A stretch of DNA of 64,000 bases from Streptomyces spiramyceticus (GTDB taxonomy: Bacteria; Actinomycetota; Actinomycetes; Streptomycetales; Streptomycetaceae). A model generated the notes under the pieces. It was given only the letters and a program-made list of their open reading frames with translations, was not told where the DNA came from and made no database searches. Shown in pieces: positions 31,007-40,008 of the stretch. The stretch covers positions 447,001 to 511,000 of the forward strand of contig NZ_JARBAX010000001.1 of assembly GCF_028807635.1 (NCBI RefSeq), written 5' to 3'. Each line of letters starts with the position of its first letter. Position 1 is the stretch's first letter. Both the position numbers and the translations under genes were made by a program.

Positions 31007-32697
31007 TAGTCCTCCGGCAGCTCGACCGGGGCGATCTCGTCGTAGAGGTCGCCGGGACCCGGGTTCGTCGGGTCGGTCGTACCGCCGAAGTGGTGCATCA
31101 CGCCCCACACCGCGTTGAGCGCGGTCTGCACGGCGCCTTCGGCCCACCCGGCCGTCCAGGAGATGTCGTCGCCCGCGAGGAAGATTCCGCGCTTGTCCTC
31201 GGGGAGGCTGTCCTGCATGAAGTGGGTGAACAGGCGGCGCTGGTAGCGGTAGTGGCCGGGCAGGTTCGCCTTGAAGGCGCCCATGAAGTACGGCTCGTTC
31301 TCCCACGACACCGTGACCGGGTTGCCGATGATGTGCTTCCGGATGTCGACCTTCGGGTAGATCTCGCCGAGGGACTTGAGCATGACCTCCATCCGCTCGT
31401 TCGCGGACAGCGGCAGCCACTTGAGGCTGTCGTCGCACCAGGTGTACGAGAGGCAGATGGTGGCCGGCTTGTCCGGACCGTCGTCCAGCAGATACGTCCC
31501 GCGGGTCATCCGGTCGGTCAGCGTCATCGACATGACGTCCCGGCCCGTCTCCTCGTCCTTGTCCAGCCAGAACGGCCGGTCGACGGGCACGAACAGCTTG
31601 GACGACTCCATGTAGTGGGTGCGCTCCATCGCCGTCCAGTGGTCGATGGGGAACAGCGAGTCGTCGCACGCGATCTTGGAGAGCAGCATCCAGGACTGGG
31701 CGGTGAAGATCGCCGCCGGGTACGTCCGGATGTCGCCCGAGGCGTCGGTGACCGTGATCCGGTTGCCCGCGGTGCGGTGCAGCCGCGTCACGGCGGGCTT
31801 CGGCTCCCCGTCGTGGAGGGACTTCAGCGACGTACCGAGCGGCCAGTGCACGATCTTCTGCGGCTCGCGCTCCCAGAGCCTGACCGGGAGCTGCTGGCTG
31901 CCGCCGACGATGCCGCGGTGGTGGTCGTCCGCCTCGGTGTAGACGACACGCAGGATCTCCAGGATGGAGTTCGGGAAGTCGGTGTCCCAGCCGCCGGTGC
32001 CGAAGCCGACCTGGCCGAAGATCTCGCGGTGACGGAAGGACTTGAAGGCCTCCGACTCGCACAGGAAGCCGTAGAAGGTCTGGTTGTCGAGCTTCTCTAC
32101 GAGCGTCGCCCAGATCTCGCGGATGCGCGGAACGTCGCGCTCGCGCATCGCCTGGTTCATGTCGGAGAAGTCGGCGCCCTCCTCCAGGCAGGCGTTCCAC
32201 GCGTTCATGACGTCGCGGTAGACCTGCGGGAGGTCGTCGACGGTCACGGCGTAGTGGGACTCGCCCTTGAGGTCGACGATCGTCGAGGGGGTCTCGGGAG
32301 CCAGCGGGTTGGGGAACGCCTTCGTCTCCAGGCCCACCAGGTCGATGTAGTGCTGGAGCGCCGTGGAGGACGGCGGGAAGCGCATCGCGCCCATCTCGGC
32401 GGTCAGGGACTCGTCGCAGCCCTCGAAGCCGACGGTACGCAGCCGGCCGCCGATCTGGTCGGCCTCGTAGACAACGGGCTTGAGGCCCATCTTCATCAGC
32501 TCGTACGCGGCGATGATGCCGGAGAGTCCGCCGCCGATGACCGCGACCTCGGTGCCGTGCTCGGTCGCGGGTATCTGGCCGAGCCCTGCCGGGTTCGCGA
32601 GGAAGTCGTCGTACGCGTACGGGAAGTCCGGACCGAACATGGTGATCGGCGGCTGCGCGTCGGTGTGCTGGACAGCGGTGGGCACCGTTGACGTCAT
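31006..32697 (-). CDS. davB: Flavin amine oxidase, probable lysine 2-monooxygenase
   Basis: The 563-residue protein has an FAD Rossmann motif (VAVIGGGLSGIIAAYELMK near residue 50), GGRLRT and AEMGAMRFP. The C-terminal FAD contact appears as GIFLAGDDISWTAGWAEGAV near residue 515. The start ITMFGPDFPYAYDDFLANPA and the overall length match Pseudomonas lysine 2-monooxygenase (DavB), which oxidatively decarboxylates L-lysine to 5-aminovaleramide. Next to it is an amidase of the DavA type, which supports this over a general monoamine oxidase. The ATG at 32695-32697 follows AAGGAG. The stop codon TAG overlaps the TA of the adjoining MITE. Confidence 0.75.
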   Translation of the reverse strand: MTSTVPTAVQHTDAQPPITMFGPDFPYAYDDFLANPAGLGQIPATEHGTEVAVIGGGLSGIIAAYELMKMGLKPVVYEADQIGGRLRTVGFEGCDESLTAEMGAMRFPPSSTALQHYIDLVGLETKAFPNPLAPETPSTIVDLKGESHYAVTVDDLPQVYRDVMNAWNACLEEGADFSDMNQAMRERDVPRIREIWATLVEKLDNQTFYGFLCESEAFKSFRHREIFGQVGFGTGGWDTDFPNSILEILRVVYTEADDHHRGIVGGSQQLPVRLWEREPQKIVHWPLGTSLKSLHDGEPKPAVTRLHRTAGNRITVTDASGDIRTYPAAIFTAQSWMLLSKIACDDSLFPIDHWTAMERTHYMESSKLFVPVDRPFWLDKDEETGRDVMSMTLTDRMTRGTYLLDDGPDKPATICLSYTWCDDSLKWLPLSANERMEVMLKSLGEIYPKVDIRKHIIGNPVTVSWENEPYFMGAFKANLPGHYRYQRRLFTHFMQDSLPEDKRGIFLAGDDISWTAGWAEGAVQTALNAVWGVMHHFGGTTDPTNPGPGDLYDEIAPVELPED

Positions 32698-32747
32698 GGG
32701 GTACGGACTCCTTGCAAAGCGGCAGAAAGGTGTGAGGCGGGGAGGGC

Positions 32748-33545
32748 TCAGACCAGGGACGTGTACAGGGCGGGGCGGCGGCCCTGCAGATACGGATTGT
32801 TCTCGCGCGAGGCCCGCAGGAGCTCGGGGTCGGCGTCGCCGATGACCAGCTCGGGGTCGCGGCCGGCGCGGGCGCGGGCGACGCCGTCGGGTCCGGCGAG
32901 GCAGCTCAGGCCGACGAACTCGAACTCGCCCTCGGGGCCGGTCCTGTTGACGTACGCGATGTACATCTGGTTCTCGAAGGCCCGGACGGGGACGACCGAT
33001 TCGGCGACGAACTCGGCCGGGTGCATCAGGGCGGTCGGCACCAGGAGAAGGTCGGTGCCCGCGAGCGCGTGGGCGCGGACGTTCTCCGGGAACTCCACGT
33101 CGTAACAGATCATGATGCCGACGCGGAGGCCGCCGAGCTCGGCCTGGACGACGGTGTCGTCGCCGGGCGTGAACCACTTCTCCTCGAAGCAGCCGAAGAG
33201 GTGGGTCTTGCGGTAGTTCCCGAGCCGCGCGCCGTCGGGGCCGATCAGCTGGGCGGAGTTGTAGACGACCTCGCCGTCGCGCTCCGGGTAGCCGTAGAGG
33301 ACGGCGAGTCCGTGGCGTACGGCGATGTCGGCGACGGTGTCGGCCGCGTCGCCGTCGGCGGGCTCGGCCAGCCGGTGCACGTCCGCGTCGATGGCGTAGC
33401 CGGTCAGGAACATCTCGGGGCAGACCAGCAGCCCGGCACCTGCGGCCGCCGCACGGCCGGCGGCCGCGTCGAGAGCCCTGAGATTGTCGTCGACGGAGCC
33501 AGGACGGCCGGAGCTCTGGAGCAGGGCGGTGCGCAGCGGCGGCAT
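32748..33545 (-). CDS. davA: Carbon-nitrogen hydrolase, probable 5-aminovaleramidase
   Basis: The 265-residue protein is a nitrilase-superfamily amidase with the full triad: Glu in LLVCPEMFLTGY near residue 44, Lys in NYRKTHLFG near 110, and Cys in IMICYDVEFPE near 146. Length and partner match Pseudomonas DavA, which hydrolyses 5-aminovaleramide to 5-aminovalerate and ammonia. It is the first gene of a two-gene unit, 50 bases ahead of the oxidase. An HrdB-like promoter with a triple TTGCGCA array lies upstream. ATG at 33543-33545. Confidence 0.75.
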   Translation of the reverse strand: MPPLRTALLQSSGRPGSVDDNLRALDAAAGRAAAAGAGLLVCPEMFLTGYAIDADVHRLAEPADGDAADTVADIAVRHGLAVLYGYPERDGEVVYNSAQLIGPDGARLGNYRKTHLFGCFEEKWFTPGDDTVVQAELGGLRVGIMICYDVEFPENVRAHALAGTDLLLVPTALMHPAEFVAESVVPVRAFENQMYIAYVNRTGPEGEFEFVGLSCLAGPDGVARARAGRDPELVIGDADPELLRASRENNPYLQGRRPALYTSLV

Positions 33546-33589
33546 GGCAGTCCTCGGGCAGGTGGGGCGGGGTGAGGGAGACGTTTAAA

Positions 33590-33619
33590 ACGGTACGTTC
33601 CGCGCTCGTGCTCGGACAA
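33590..33619 (-). promoter_or_regulatory. Promoter of the davA-davB unit
   Basis: Reading leftward, TTGTCC (33614-33619) and TACCGT (33590-33595) are 18 bases apart. Transcription would start about 38 bases before davA. The first TTGCG box begins 10 bases upstream of the -35 element, the same distance as at the permease promoter. Confidence 0.6.
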
Positions 33620-33629
33620 GGCGCGACCG

Positions 33630-33689
33630 TTGCGGACCGACCGTCGATCTGTTGCGCAGTTCGGCGGAGCGGCGGTGATTCATTGCGCG
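33630..33689. promoter_or_regulatory. Triple TTGCGCA array upstream of davA
   Basis: Boxes TTGCGGA (33630-33636), TTGCGCA (33652-33658) and TTGCGCG (33683-33689) stand 22 and 31 bases apart. The same set occurs upstream of the APC permease. The Lrp-family gene between the two units is the likely binding protein, probably as an activator given the position just upstream of -35. Confidence 0.65.
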
Positions 33690-33794
33690 AGCTCTCCTGC
33701 TGGGGAACGAGCCCGCCCCGCCGTGCGGCGGAGAGCCGTACCCGACTCTCGTGCGATGTGGCGGAAGGGGCGCCGGCGGAACAGTGGTGGGCGT

Positions 33795-33829
33795 CGGAAC
33801 ACCTGCTCGGAACACCTGCTCGGAACACC
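33795..33829 (+). repeat. Triple 13-bp tandem repeat before a secreted protein gene
   Basis: CGGAACACCTGCT is repeated at 33795, 33808 and (partly) 33821, ending directly before the RBS GGAGGGG. GGAAC is also the -35 motif of ECF sigma factors, so the repeats may multiply a promoter element. Confidence 0.6.
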
Positions 33830-33844
33830 TACGGAGGGGCTGTC

Positions 33845-34426
33845 ATGAACCGTCGTCTCACGCACCGCCGTACGAAGATCGCCGCGATCGCCGCCGTGCT
33901 CCTGATCACCACCGCCACGGCGGCAGGTTCCGCGGTGGCCGACGGAAAGGGCGGCCCGGCGAAGGAGCGCGAGGCAGCCGCCCTGACCGGCACGGCCAAG
34001 CTCCAGCGGCAGGCGGGCGACGACGTGACGATGTCCTTCGACGCCCACCTGGACGCGAAGGACAAGCAGAACCCGCTGGCCGCGCACGGCACCTTCCGCT
34101 TCAGCCACTACATGGGCGACTGGGGCGGCGCGACCGAGGCGAAGGTGGACTGCCTCATAACCGGCGGCAAGGTGGCCGTGGTGTCGGGCGTCATCACCAA
34201 GGCCGACCGGGACCTCAAGGACGCGGTGGGCAAGCGGGTCGGCATCACGGTCCACGACACGGGCAAGGTGGACGGGCTGGGCTACAGCTGGGCCGCACTC
34301 GGCCTGCCGCAGGAGTCGCCGGACGACTTCCCGAAGTGCGTGAGTTCGGCGCCGTTCGAGAAGACGAAGGCGGGCACGGGTGACCTGAAGGTCCTGCCGT
34401 GGAAGTTCGACCGCCCGGCGAACTAG
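33845..34426 (+). CDS. Secreted protein of unknown function
   Basis: The 193-residue protein has a Sec signal peptide: basic start MNRRLTHRRTK, hydrophobic IAAIAAVLLITTATAAG, cleavage near residue 32 after AVA. The mature part is beta-rich and includes LTGTAKLQRQAGDDVTMSFD, FRFSHYMGD and a closing WKFD. It has two Cys (DCLI and KCVS) that could pair. I do not recognise a named family. ATG at 33845 after GGAGGGG. It is divergent from the davA unit with three tandem GGAAC repeats in front. Confidence 0.65.
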   Translation: MNRRLTHRRTKIAAIAAVLLITTATAAGSAVADGKGGPAKEREAAALTGTAKLQRQAGDDVTMSFDAHLDAKDKQNPLAAHGTFRFSHYMGDWGGATEAKVDCLITGGKVAVVSGVITKADRDLKDAVGKRVGITVHDTGKVDGLGYSWAALGLPQESPDDFPKCVSSAPFEKTKAGTGDLKVLPWKFDRPAN

Positions 34427-34456
34427 CTCCGTCCGGGGATCTGGGGCTTGCCCCCT

Positions 34457-34525
34457 CACGCGGCGGAGCCGCAAATGTCACAGCCGGGAAGGGGCGGGGA
34501 GGGGAAACCGCCGCAGGCACCCGCA
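34457..34525. repeat. Dispersed intergenic repeat, copy 2
   Basis: CACGCGGCGGAGCCGCAAAT, then GTCACAGCCGGGAAGGGGCG and CGCCGCAGGCACCCGCA, matches copy 3 at 47673-47748 nearly base for base and the truncated copy 1 at 15743-15781. It lies between the secreted-protein gene and the converging Lrp gene and contains GGCGGAGCCGC-type pairing. Confidence 0.65.
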
Positions 34526-34539
34526 CCCGCACCTACCGC

Positions 34540-34995
34540 CTACGCCGGCGCCCCCGAAGAGAACCGCCGCAACAGCGGCGAAAGCACCAGCACCGACTTC
34601 GTCCGCTCGACGAACGGCTCCCCCGCGATCCGCTCCAGCACCCGCTCGAAGTGCCGCATGTCGGAGGCGAAGATCTGGACGACGGCGTCCGCGTCGCCGG
34701 TGACGGTCGACGCGGACACCACCTCCGGGTAGCGCGACAGGCCACGACGGATGTCCTCGGGGGACGTGTTGTGACGGCAGTACATCTCGATGAAGCCCTC
34801 GGTCTCCCAGCCGAGCGCCGCCGGGTCCACCCGTACGGTGAACCCGGTGATCGCTCCCTCGGCGCGCAGCCGGTCCACCCGCCGTTTGACGGCGGGGGCG
34901 GAGAGTCCGACCTCGGATCCGATGTCCGCGTACGAGCGGCGGGCATCCTCAGCGAGGGCGTGGACGATGCGTTCGTCGAGATCGTTCAGTCGCAC
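34540..34995 (-). CDS. Lrp/AsnC family transcriptional regulator
   Basis: The 151-residue protein has an N-terminal winged helix (RLNDLDERIVHALAEDARRS, then YADIGSEVGLSAPAVKRRVD) and a C-terminal RAM effector domain (about 70-140, ending near the TKSVLVLSPLLRRF strand). Lrp proteins bind amino acids and act as octamers that wrap DNA. It is 10 bases downstream of the APC permease, so cotranscribed with it, and lies between two promoters with the same TTGCGCA array. It is the best candidate for controlling lysine import and degradation. GTG start at 34993-34995. Confidence 0.88.
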   Translation of the reverse strand: MRLNDLDERIVHALAEDARRSYADIGSEVGLSAPAVKRRVDRLRAEGAITGFTVRVDPAALGWETEGFIEMYCRHNTSPEDIRRGLSRYPEVVSASTVTGDADAVVQIFASDMRHFERVLERIAGEPFVERTKSVLVLSPLLRRFSSGAPA

Positions 34996-35005
34996 GGGCG
35001 GTGGA

Positions 35006-36493
35006 TCACTTCTCTGTCGTGGCCTCTACGGCGGCGGCCTCTGCGGTGGCCAGGCTGGAGCGGCGCATGCCGTACAAGAAGTAGATCACGAGTCCGCCCA
35101 CCATCCAGGCGGCGAAGACCGCCCAGGTGACGCCGGGCAGCTCGAACATCAGGTAACCGCAGAAGAGGAAGCCGAGGATCGGCGTGACCGGGAACAGCGC
35201 CACCTTGAAGGTGCGGTTCATGTCGGGGCGCTTGTAGCGCAGGATCACGACGGCCACGTTGACCAGGGCGAAGGCGAACAGCGTGCCGATGCTGGTGGCG
35301 TTGGCGAGCTGACCCAGCGGGATGCTGGCGGCCAGCACTCCGCAGAAGACGCAGACGATGATCGTGTTGATACGCGGGGTGCCGGTCTTCTTGTCGACCT
35401 TGGCGAAGACCTTGGGGATGAGCCCGTCTCGGGACATCGCGAAGAGGATGCGGGTCTGGCCGTAGAGCACGGCGAAGACGACGCTCGCGATGGCGACGAC
35501 GGCACCGGCCGCGAGGACGACGCTCCAGAAGCTGTGCCCGGTGACGTCCTGCATGATCTGGGCGAGGGCGGCTTCGGTGCCCTCGAAGTCCTGCCACGGC
35601 ATGGCGCCGACGGCGACGAACGCGACGAGGCAGTACAGCACGGTGACGATCAGCAGGGACAGCATGATCGCGCGCGGCAGGTCCCGCTTCGGGTTCTTCG
35701 CTTCCTCACCTGCGGTGGAGGCCGCGTCGAAGCCGATGTACGAGAAGAAGAGCAGGGACGCTGCGGAGCTGATGGCGGTGACGCCCAGCGGGGCGAGCGG
35801 GGTGTAGTTGCCGGCCTTGATGCCCATGAAGCCGATCACGATGAACAGCACCAGCGTCACGATCTTGACGCCCACCATGATCGAGTTCACGCGGGCGCTT
35901 TCCTTGGCGCCGCGGACCAGGAAGATCATGCAGAGCATCACCACGACGAGCGCGGGAAGGTTGATGTATCCGCCCTCGCCCATCGGCGCGGAGAAGGTCT
36001 CGGGGATGGTGAGCCCGACGGTCCCGTCGAGCAGTTCGTTGAGGTACTGGCCCCAGCCGACGGCGACGGCCGCGACGGAGACGCCGTACTCGAGGATCAG
36101 ACACCAGCCGCAGATCCAGGCGACCAGCTCTCCCATGGTGGCGTAGGAGTACGAGTACGAGGAGCCGGAGACCGGAATGGATCCGGCCAGCTCCGCGTAG
36201 GAGAGCGCGGAGAAGAGGGCGGTCAGGCCCGCGACTATGAAGGCGATCCAGACGGCGGGGCCGGCGATCGGGGTGGCCTCGCCGAGCACGACGAAGATTC
36301 CGGTGCCGAGGGTCGCGCCGATGCTGAGCATCGTCAGCTGCCACATGCTGAGCGAGCGCTTGAGCGCGCCGCCGTCGCCCTGGCCGCCCTCGGCGACGAG
36401 CTGTTCGACGGGCTTGCGCCGCATCAGCCGGTTGCCGAGATGCGGACGCTCGGATTCCGGTTGGGGGGTGACGGGTGCCGCTGCGTCCAACAC
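35006..36493 (-). CDS. APC-family amino acid permease
   Basis: The 495-residue protein has 12 or more hydrophobic helices, with the APC motif SIGATLGTGIFVVLGEATPIAGP near residue 57 in helix 1 (residues 56-78) and FFSYIGFDAASTAGEEAKNPKRDLP near residue 235 (residues 234-258). It belongs to the cationic amino acid transporter-like branch (YfnA/CAT). With the adjacent Lrp gene and the coregulated DavBA enzymes, lysine or a related basic amino acid is the likely substrate. GTG at 36491-36493 after AAGGAG. A leader of about 130 bases with two hairpins precedes it. Confidence 0.85.
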   Translation of the reverse strand: MLDAAAPVTPQPESERPHLGNRLMRRKPVEQLVAEGGQGDGGALKRSLSMWQLTMLSIGATLGTGIFVVLGEATPIAGPAVWIAFIVAGLTALFSALSYAELAGSIPVSGSSYSYSYATMGELVAWICGWCLILEYGVSVAAVAVGWGQYLNELLDGTVGLTIPETFSAPMGEGGYINLPALVVVMLCMIFLVRGAKESARVNSIMVGVKIVTLVLFIVIGFMGIKAGNYTPLAPLGVTAISSAASLLFFSYIGFDAASTAGEEAKNPKRDLPRAIMLSLLIVTVLYCLVAFVAVGAMPWQDFEGTEAALAQIMQDVTGHSFWSVVLAAGAVVAIASVVFAVLYGQTRILFAMSRDGLIPKVFAKVDKKTGTPRINTIIVCVFCGVLAASIPLGQLANATSIGTLFAFALVNVAVVILRYKRPDMNRTFKVALFPVTPILGFLFCGYLMFELPGVTWAVFAAWMVGGLVIYFLYGMRRSSLATAEAAAVEATTEK

Positions 36494-36548
36494 TGGGGTG
36501 GCTCCTTATCGCTGCCGATCGGGAAGGCGGCGACCGCGGCGGGCCCGC

Positions 36549-36604
36549 TCCGGGGGTGACTTGAAACACCCCGGAGCTCGGGAACCGCCGAGCAGGCGGT
36601 CCCC
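36549..36604 (-). promoter_or_regulatory. Two hairpins in the permease leader
   Basis: CTCCGGGGGTG (36549-36559) faces CACCCCGGAG (36567-36576) with one bulged G, and GGGAACCGCC (36580-36589) faces GGCGGTCCCC (36595-36604) with one mismatch. Both lie in the predicted 5' untranslated leader, 56-111 bases before the start codon. They could attenuate transcription or stabilise the mRNA. Confidence 0.4.
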
Positions 36605-36626
36605 GCCACTCCACGTACAGCGTTGA

Positions 36627-36656
36627 ACCCTACGAGCTGTGTGTTCAGATCCGTAA
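36627..36656 (-). promoter_or_regulatory. Promoter of the permease-Lrp unit
   Basis: Reading leftward, TTACGG (36651-36656) and TAGGGT (36627-36632) are 18 bases apart. The first TTGCGCA box starts 10 bases beyond the -35 element, exactly as at the davA promoter, which supports this assignment despite the modest -35 match. Confidence 0.55.
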
Positions 36657-36666
36657 TGCAGCAACC

Positions 36667-36724
36667 TTGCGCATCGGCGAACGATCATTGCGCACAAGCG
36701 CGACGGATGGCTCTTTGTTGCGCC
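36667..36724. promoter_or_regulatory. Triple TTGCGCA array upstream of the permease
   Basis: TTGCGCA at 36667-36673 and 36688-36694 and TTGCGCC at 36718-36724 stand 21 and 30 bases apart, compared with 22 and 31 at davA. Same orientation relative to the gene and same distance to -35. Likely Lrp-regulator binding array. Confidence 0.68.
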
Positions 36725-36803
36725 TCACCTTTCGATTTCCCTTTTGTCCGGTTGACGTGCCGTCAGCTCTGGCGCATCCTGCGGCGCCCGTACGTCGGAC
36801 AAA

Positions 36804-36863
36804 ATGCGGAGGCAACCGATGCGGAGCCAACCGATGCGGAGGCCAGCAATGGGGAGGCAAGCG
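36804..36863 (+). repeat. Four tandem 15-bp copies of an RBS plus ATG
   Basis: The unit ATGCGGAGGCAACCG is repeated at 36804, 36819, 36834 and 36849 with few changes, leading into the ATG at 36864. Each copy contains a GGAG(G/C) ribosome site 7 bases before the next ATG, and all five ATGs share one frame. Confidence 0.85.
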
Positions 36864-37886
36864 ATGACGTGGCTCGACCCGAAGCCCTACCTGCGCGGCG
36901 TCGCCTGGTTCGACGGCGGACGAGCGGTCCGCGCGGACCCCGCCGACCTCGACCGGCTGCCGTGGGACATCCGGGAACGCTCCCGCGTCCCCGTCGGCGT
37001 CCGGCTGGAGTTCACCGCCCGGGGCGCCACCGCCGTCGACATCCACTACCGCGCCGCCCTGCCCGGCCCCACCAACGCGCTGCACGGCCTCGCCCACACC
37101 TTCGCCCTGTGGCACGACGACGCTCTCGTCCAGGAATTCACCCCGGACCCGGCGGAGGAGGCCGTCGTACGGATCCAACTCCCCGCCCTCCAGGGCAGTT
37201 TCACCGTCCATCCGCCCGAGAGCGTGTCCCCCGAGATCCTCGGCCTGCGCGCGGCCGGCGGCGCCATCGCCCCGGCCCCCCGCCGGCCGCGCTGGCTGGT
37301 CCACGGCGACTCGATCACCGAAGGCTGGTGGTCCACCCGCCCCGCCCACGCCTGGCCCGCACGGGCCGGCCGCGCGCTCGGCCTGGACGCCGTCAACCTC
37401 GGCTACGCGGGCGCCGCCAGGGGCGAGCTCGCCACCGCCGAGCAGCTCGCGGCCCTCCCGGCGGACCTCCTGACCCTCGCCTTCGGCACCAACTGCTGGT
37501 CCGGCGCCCCGTTCTCCGCGCCCCTGCTGTACGAGACGGTGCGGGCCTTCATCGGCCTCGTACGCCGGGGCCATCCCGATACCCCGCTACTCGTCCTCTC
37601 GCCCGTCCTGCGCCCGGACGCGGAGCGGACGGCCAACGCAGGGCCCGCCACCCTCGGCGACCTCCGTACGGCCCTGGAGGAGGCCACCAGGGCCCGTATC
37701 GCCGAGGGTGACACCCGGCTCGCCCTGCTCCCGGGCCGCGGCCTCCTGACCCCGGAACACCTGGCCGACGGCCTGCACCCGAACGACACGGGCCACGCCC
37801 TCATGGCGGATGCCGTCGCGGCCGCCTTGCGGGAGGCGGACTTCGTCGCCCGCTCCGGCCGGGACGCGTGTTCGCCCACGGCGTGA
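36864..37886 (+). CDS. SGNH/GDSL-type hydrolase
   Basis: The 340-residue protein has an N-terminal beta domain of about 140 residues. The SGNH domain follows: block I VHGDSITEGWWS (Ser nucleophile near residue 153), block III FGTNCW (Asn of the oxyanion hole, with Cys where Asp is common) and block V LHPNDTGHALMA (Asp and His near 320). Two-domain proteins of this type deacylate carbohydrates or small esters. No signal peptide, so cytosolic. I chose the ATG at 36864, where homology-like sequence begins (MTWLDPKPYLRGVAWFDG). Four in-frame ATGs upstream would add up to 20 Arg/Pro/Met-rich residues. Confidence 0.8.
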   Translation: MTWLDPKPYLRGVAWFDGGRAVRADPADLDRLPWDIRERSRVPVGVRLEFTARGATAVDIHYRAALPGPTNALHGLAHTFALWHDDALVQEFTPDPAEEAVVRIQLPALQGSFTVHPPESVSPEILGLRAAGGAIAPAPRRPRWLVHGDSITEGWWSTRPAHAWPARAGRALGLDAVNLGYAGAARGELATAEQLAALPADLLTLAFGTNCWSGAPFSAPLLYETVRAFIGLVRRGHPDTPLLVLSPVLRPDAERTANAGPATLGDLRTALEEATRARIAEGDTRLALLPGRGLLTPEHLADGLHPNDTGHALMADAVAAALREADFVARSGRDACSPTA

Positions 37887-37961
37887 CACCTGACGGGTCG
37901 TGAGGGGCCATGGGTTCGCGATGGCCGGGTATGCGAGCACGTGATGACTGAGGAACCGCCC

Positions 37962-38348
37962 ATGGTGGTCCTGGATTCGCCTGTCCAGGATTCACCGCAG
38001 GGAGACAGCGCGAAGGCCCGGGAAGCCGCCGCCCATTACCTGGCGCAGCACTGCCCCTGGGCCGACCTCGACGCCGTGCTGCTCGTCGTCAGCGAGCTGG
38101 TGACCAACGCCGTCAGGCACACCCCGGGCTGGTGGCGGCTCAGGCTGCTCGCGGGCCTGGAGGAGCTGGTGGTCGAGATGGACGACTCCAGCGCACAGCC
38201 GCCCGTGCCCCGCGAGCCGGACTTCTCCGGCGGCGGCGGATTCGGCTGGCCCATGGTGCTCAGGCTGGCGGGCCGGGTCGAGATCCGGCCGCTGCCGCAG
38301 GGCAAGCGGGTACGGGCGACCTGGCCGCGACCGGCCCAGGCGTACTAG
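37962..38348 (+). CDS. Anti-sigma-factor-type ATP-binding protein
   Basis: The 128-residue protein is a minimal HATPase_c (GHKL) domain. The N box is seen in VVSELVTNAVRHTPG near residue 45, the G1 region in VVEMDDSS near residue 72, and a glycine loop in GGGGFGWPMVLRLA. It is the RsbW/SpoIIAB-like kind found in great number in Streptomyces, where such proteins bind sigma factors or phosphorylate anti-anti-sigma factors. Partner unknown; no sigma gene is adjacent. The ATG at 37962 with GAGGAA upstream is better than the ATG at 37944. Confidence 0.8.
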   Translation: MVVLDSPVQDSPQGDSAKAREAAAHYLAQHCPWADLDAVLLVVSELVTNAVRHTPGWWRLRLLAGLEELVVEMDDSSAQPPVPREPDFSGGGGFGWPMVLRLAGRVEIRPLPQGKRVRATWPRPAQAY

Positions 38349-38366
38349 AGCATGTACAGAGCACCG

Positions 38367-38397
38367 CGGCCGGTCCCCGCGAAGCGGGAACCGGCCG
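38367..38397. terminator. Terminator between converging genes
   Basis: CGGCCGGTCCCCGC (38367-38380) pairs with GCGGGAACCGGCCG (38384-38397) with one mismatch and a GAA loop, between the GHKL gene and the leftward guaB1 gene. Confidence 0.75.
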
Positions 38398-38418
38398 GGG
38401 GTGACGGACGGCGGAGCG

Positions 38419-39903
<1,485 letters not shown>

Positions 39904-40008
39904 TCAGCCGGGGAAAAACGCACGTACTTCAGTGTCCCACGACCGCACGGGTACACCCTCCGGGTCAATCCTCCAGGTCACAGTGGGTGCCCTGGTCGGA
40001 TCCTCCAA

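Noticed and set aside
36804..36863. Extended N-terminus of the SGNH hydrolase starting at the first ATG
   Set aside because: The 20 residues are just the translated tandem repeat; the last ATG has the same RBS and begins the family-like sequence. Use of the earlier ATGs remains possible and is listed as a finding.
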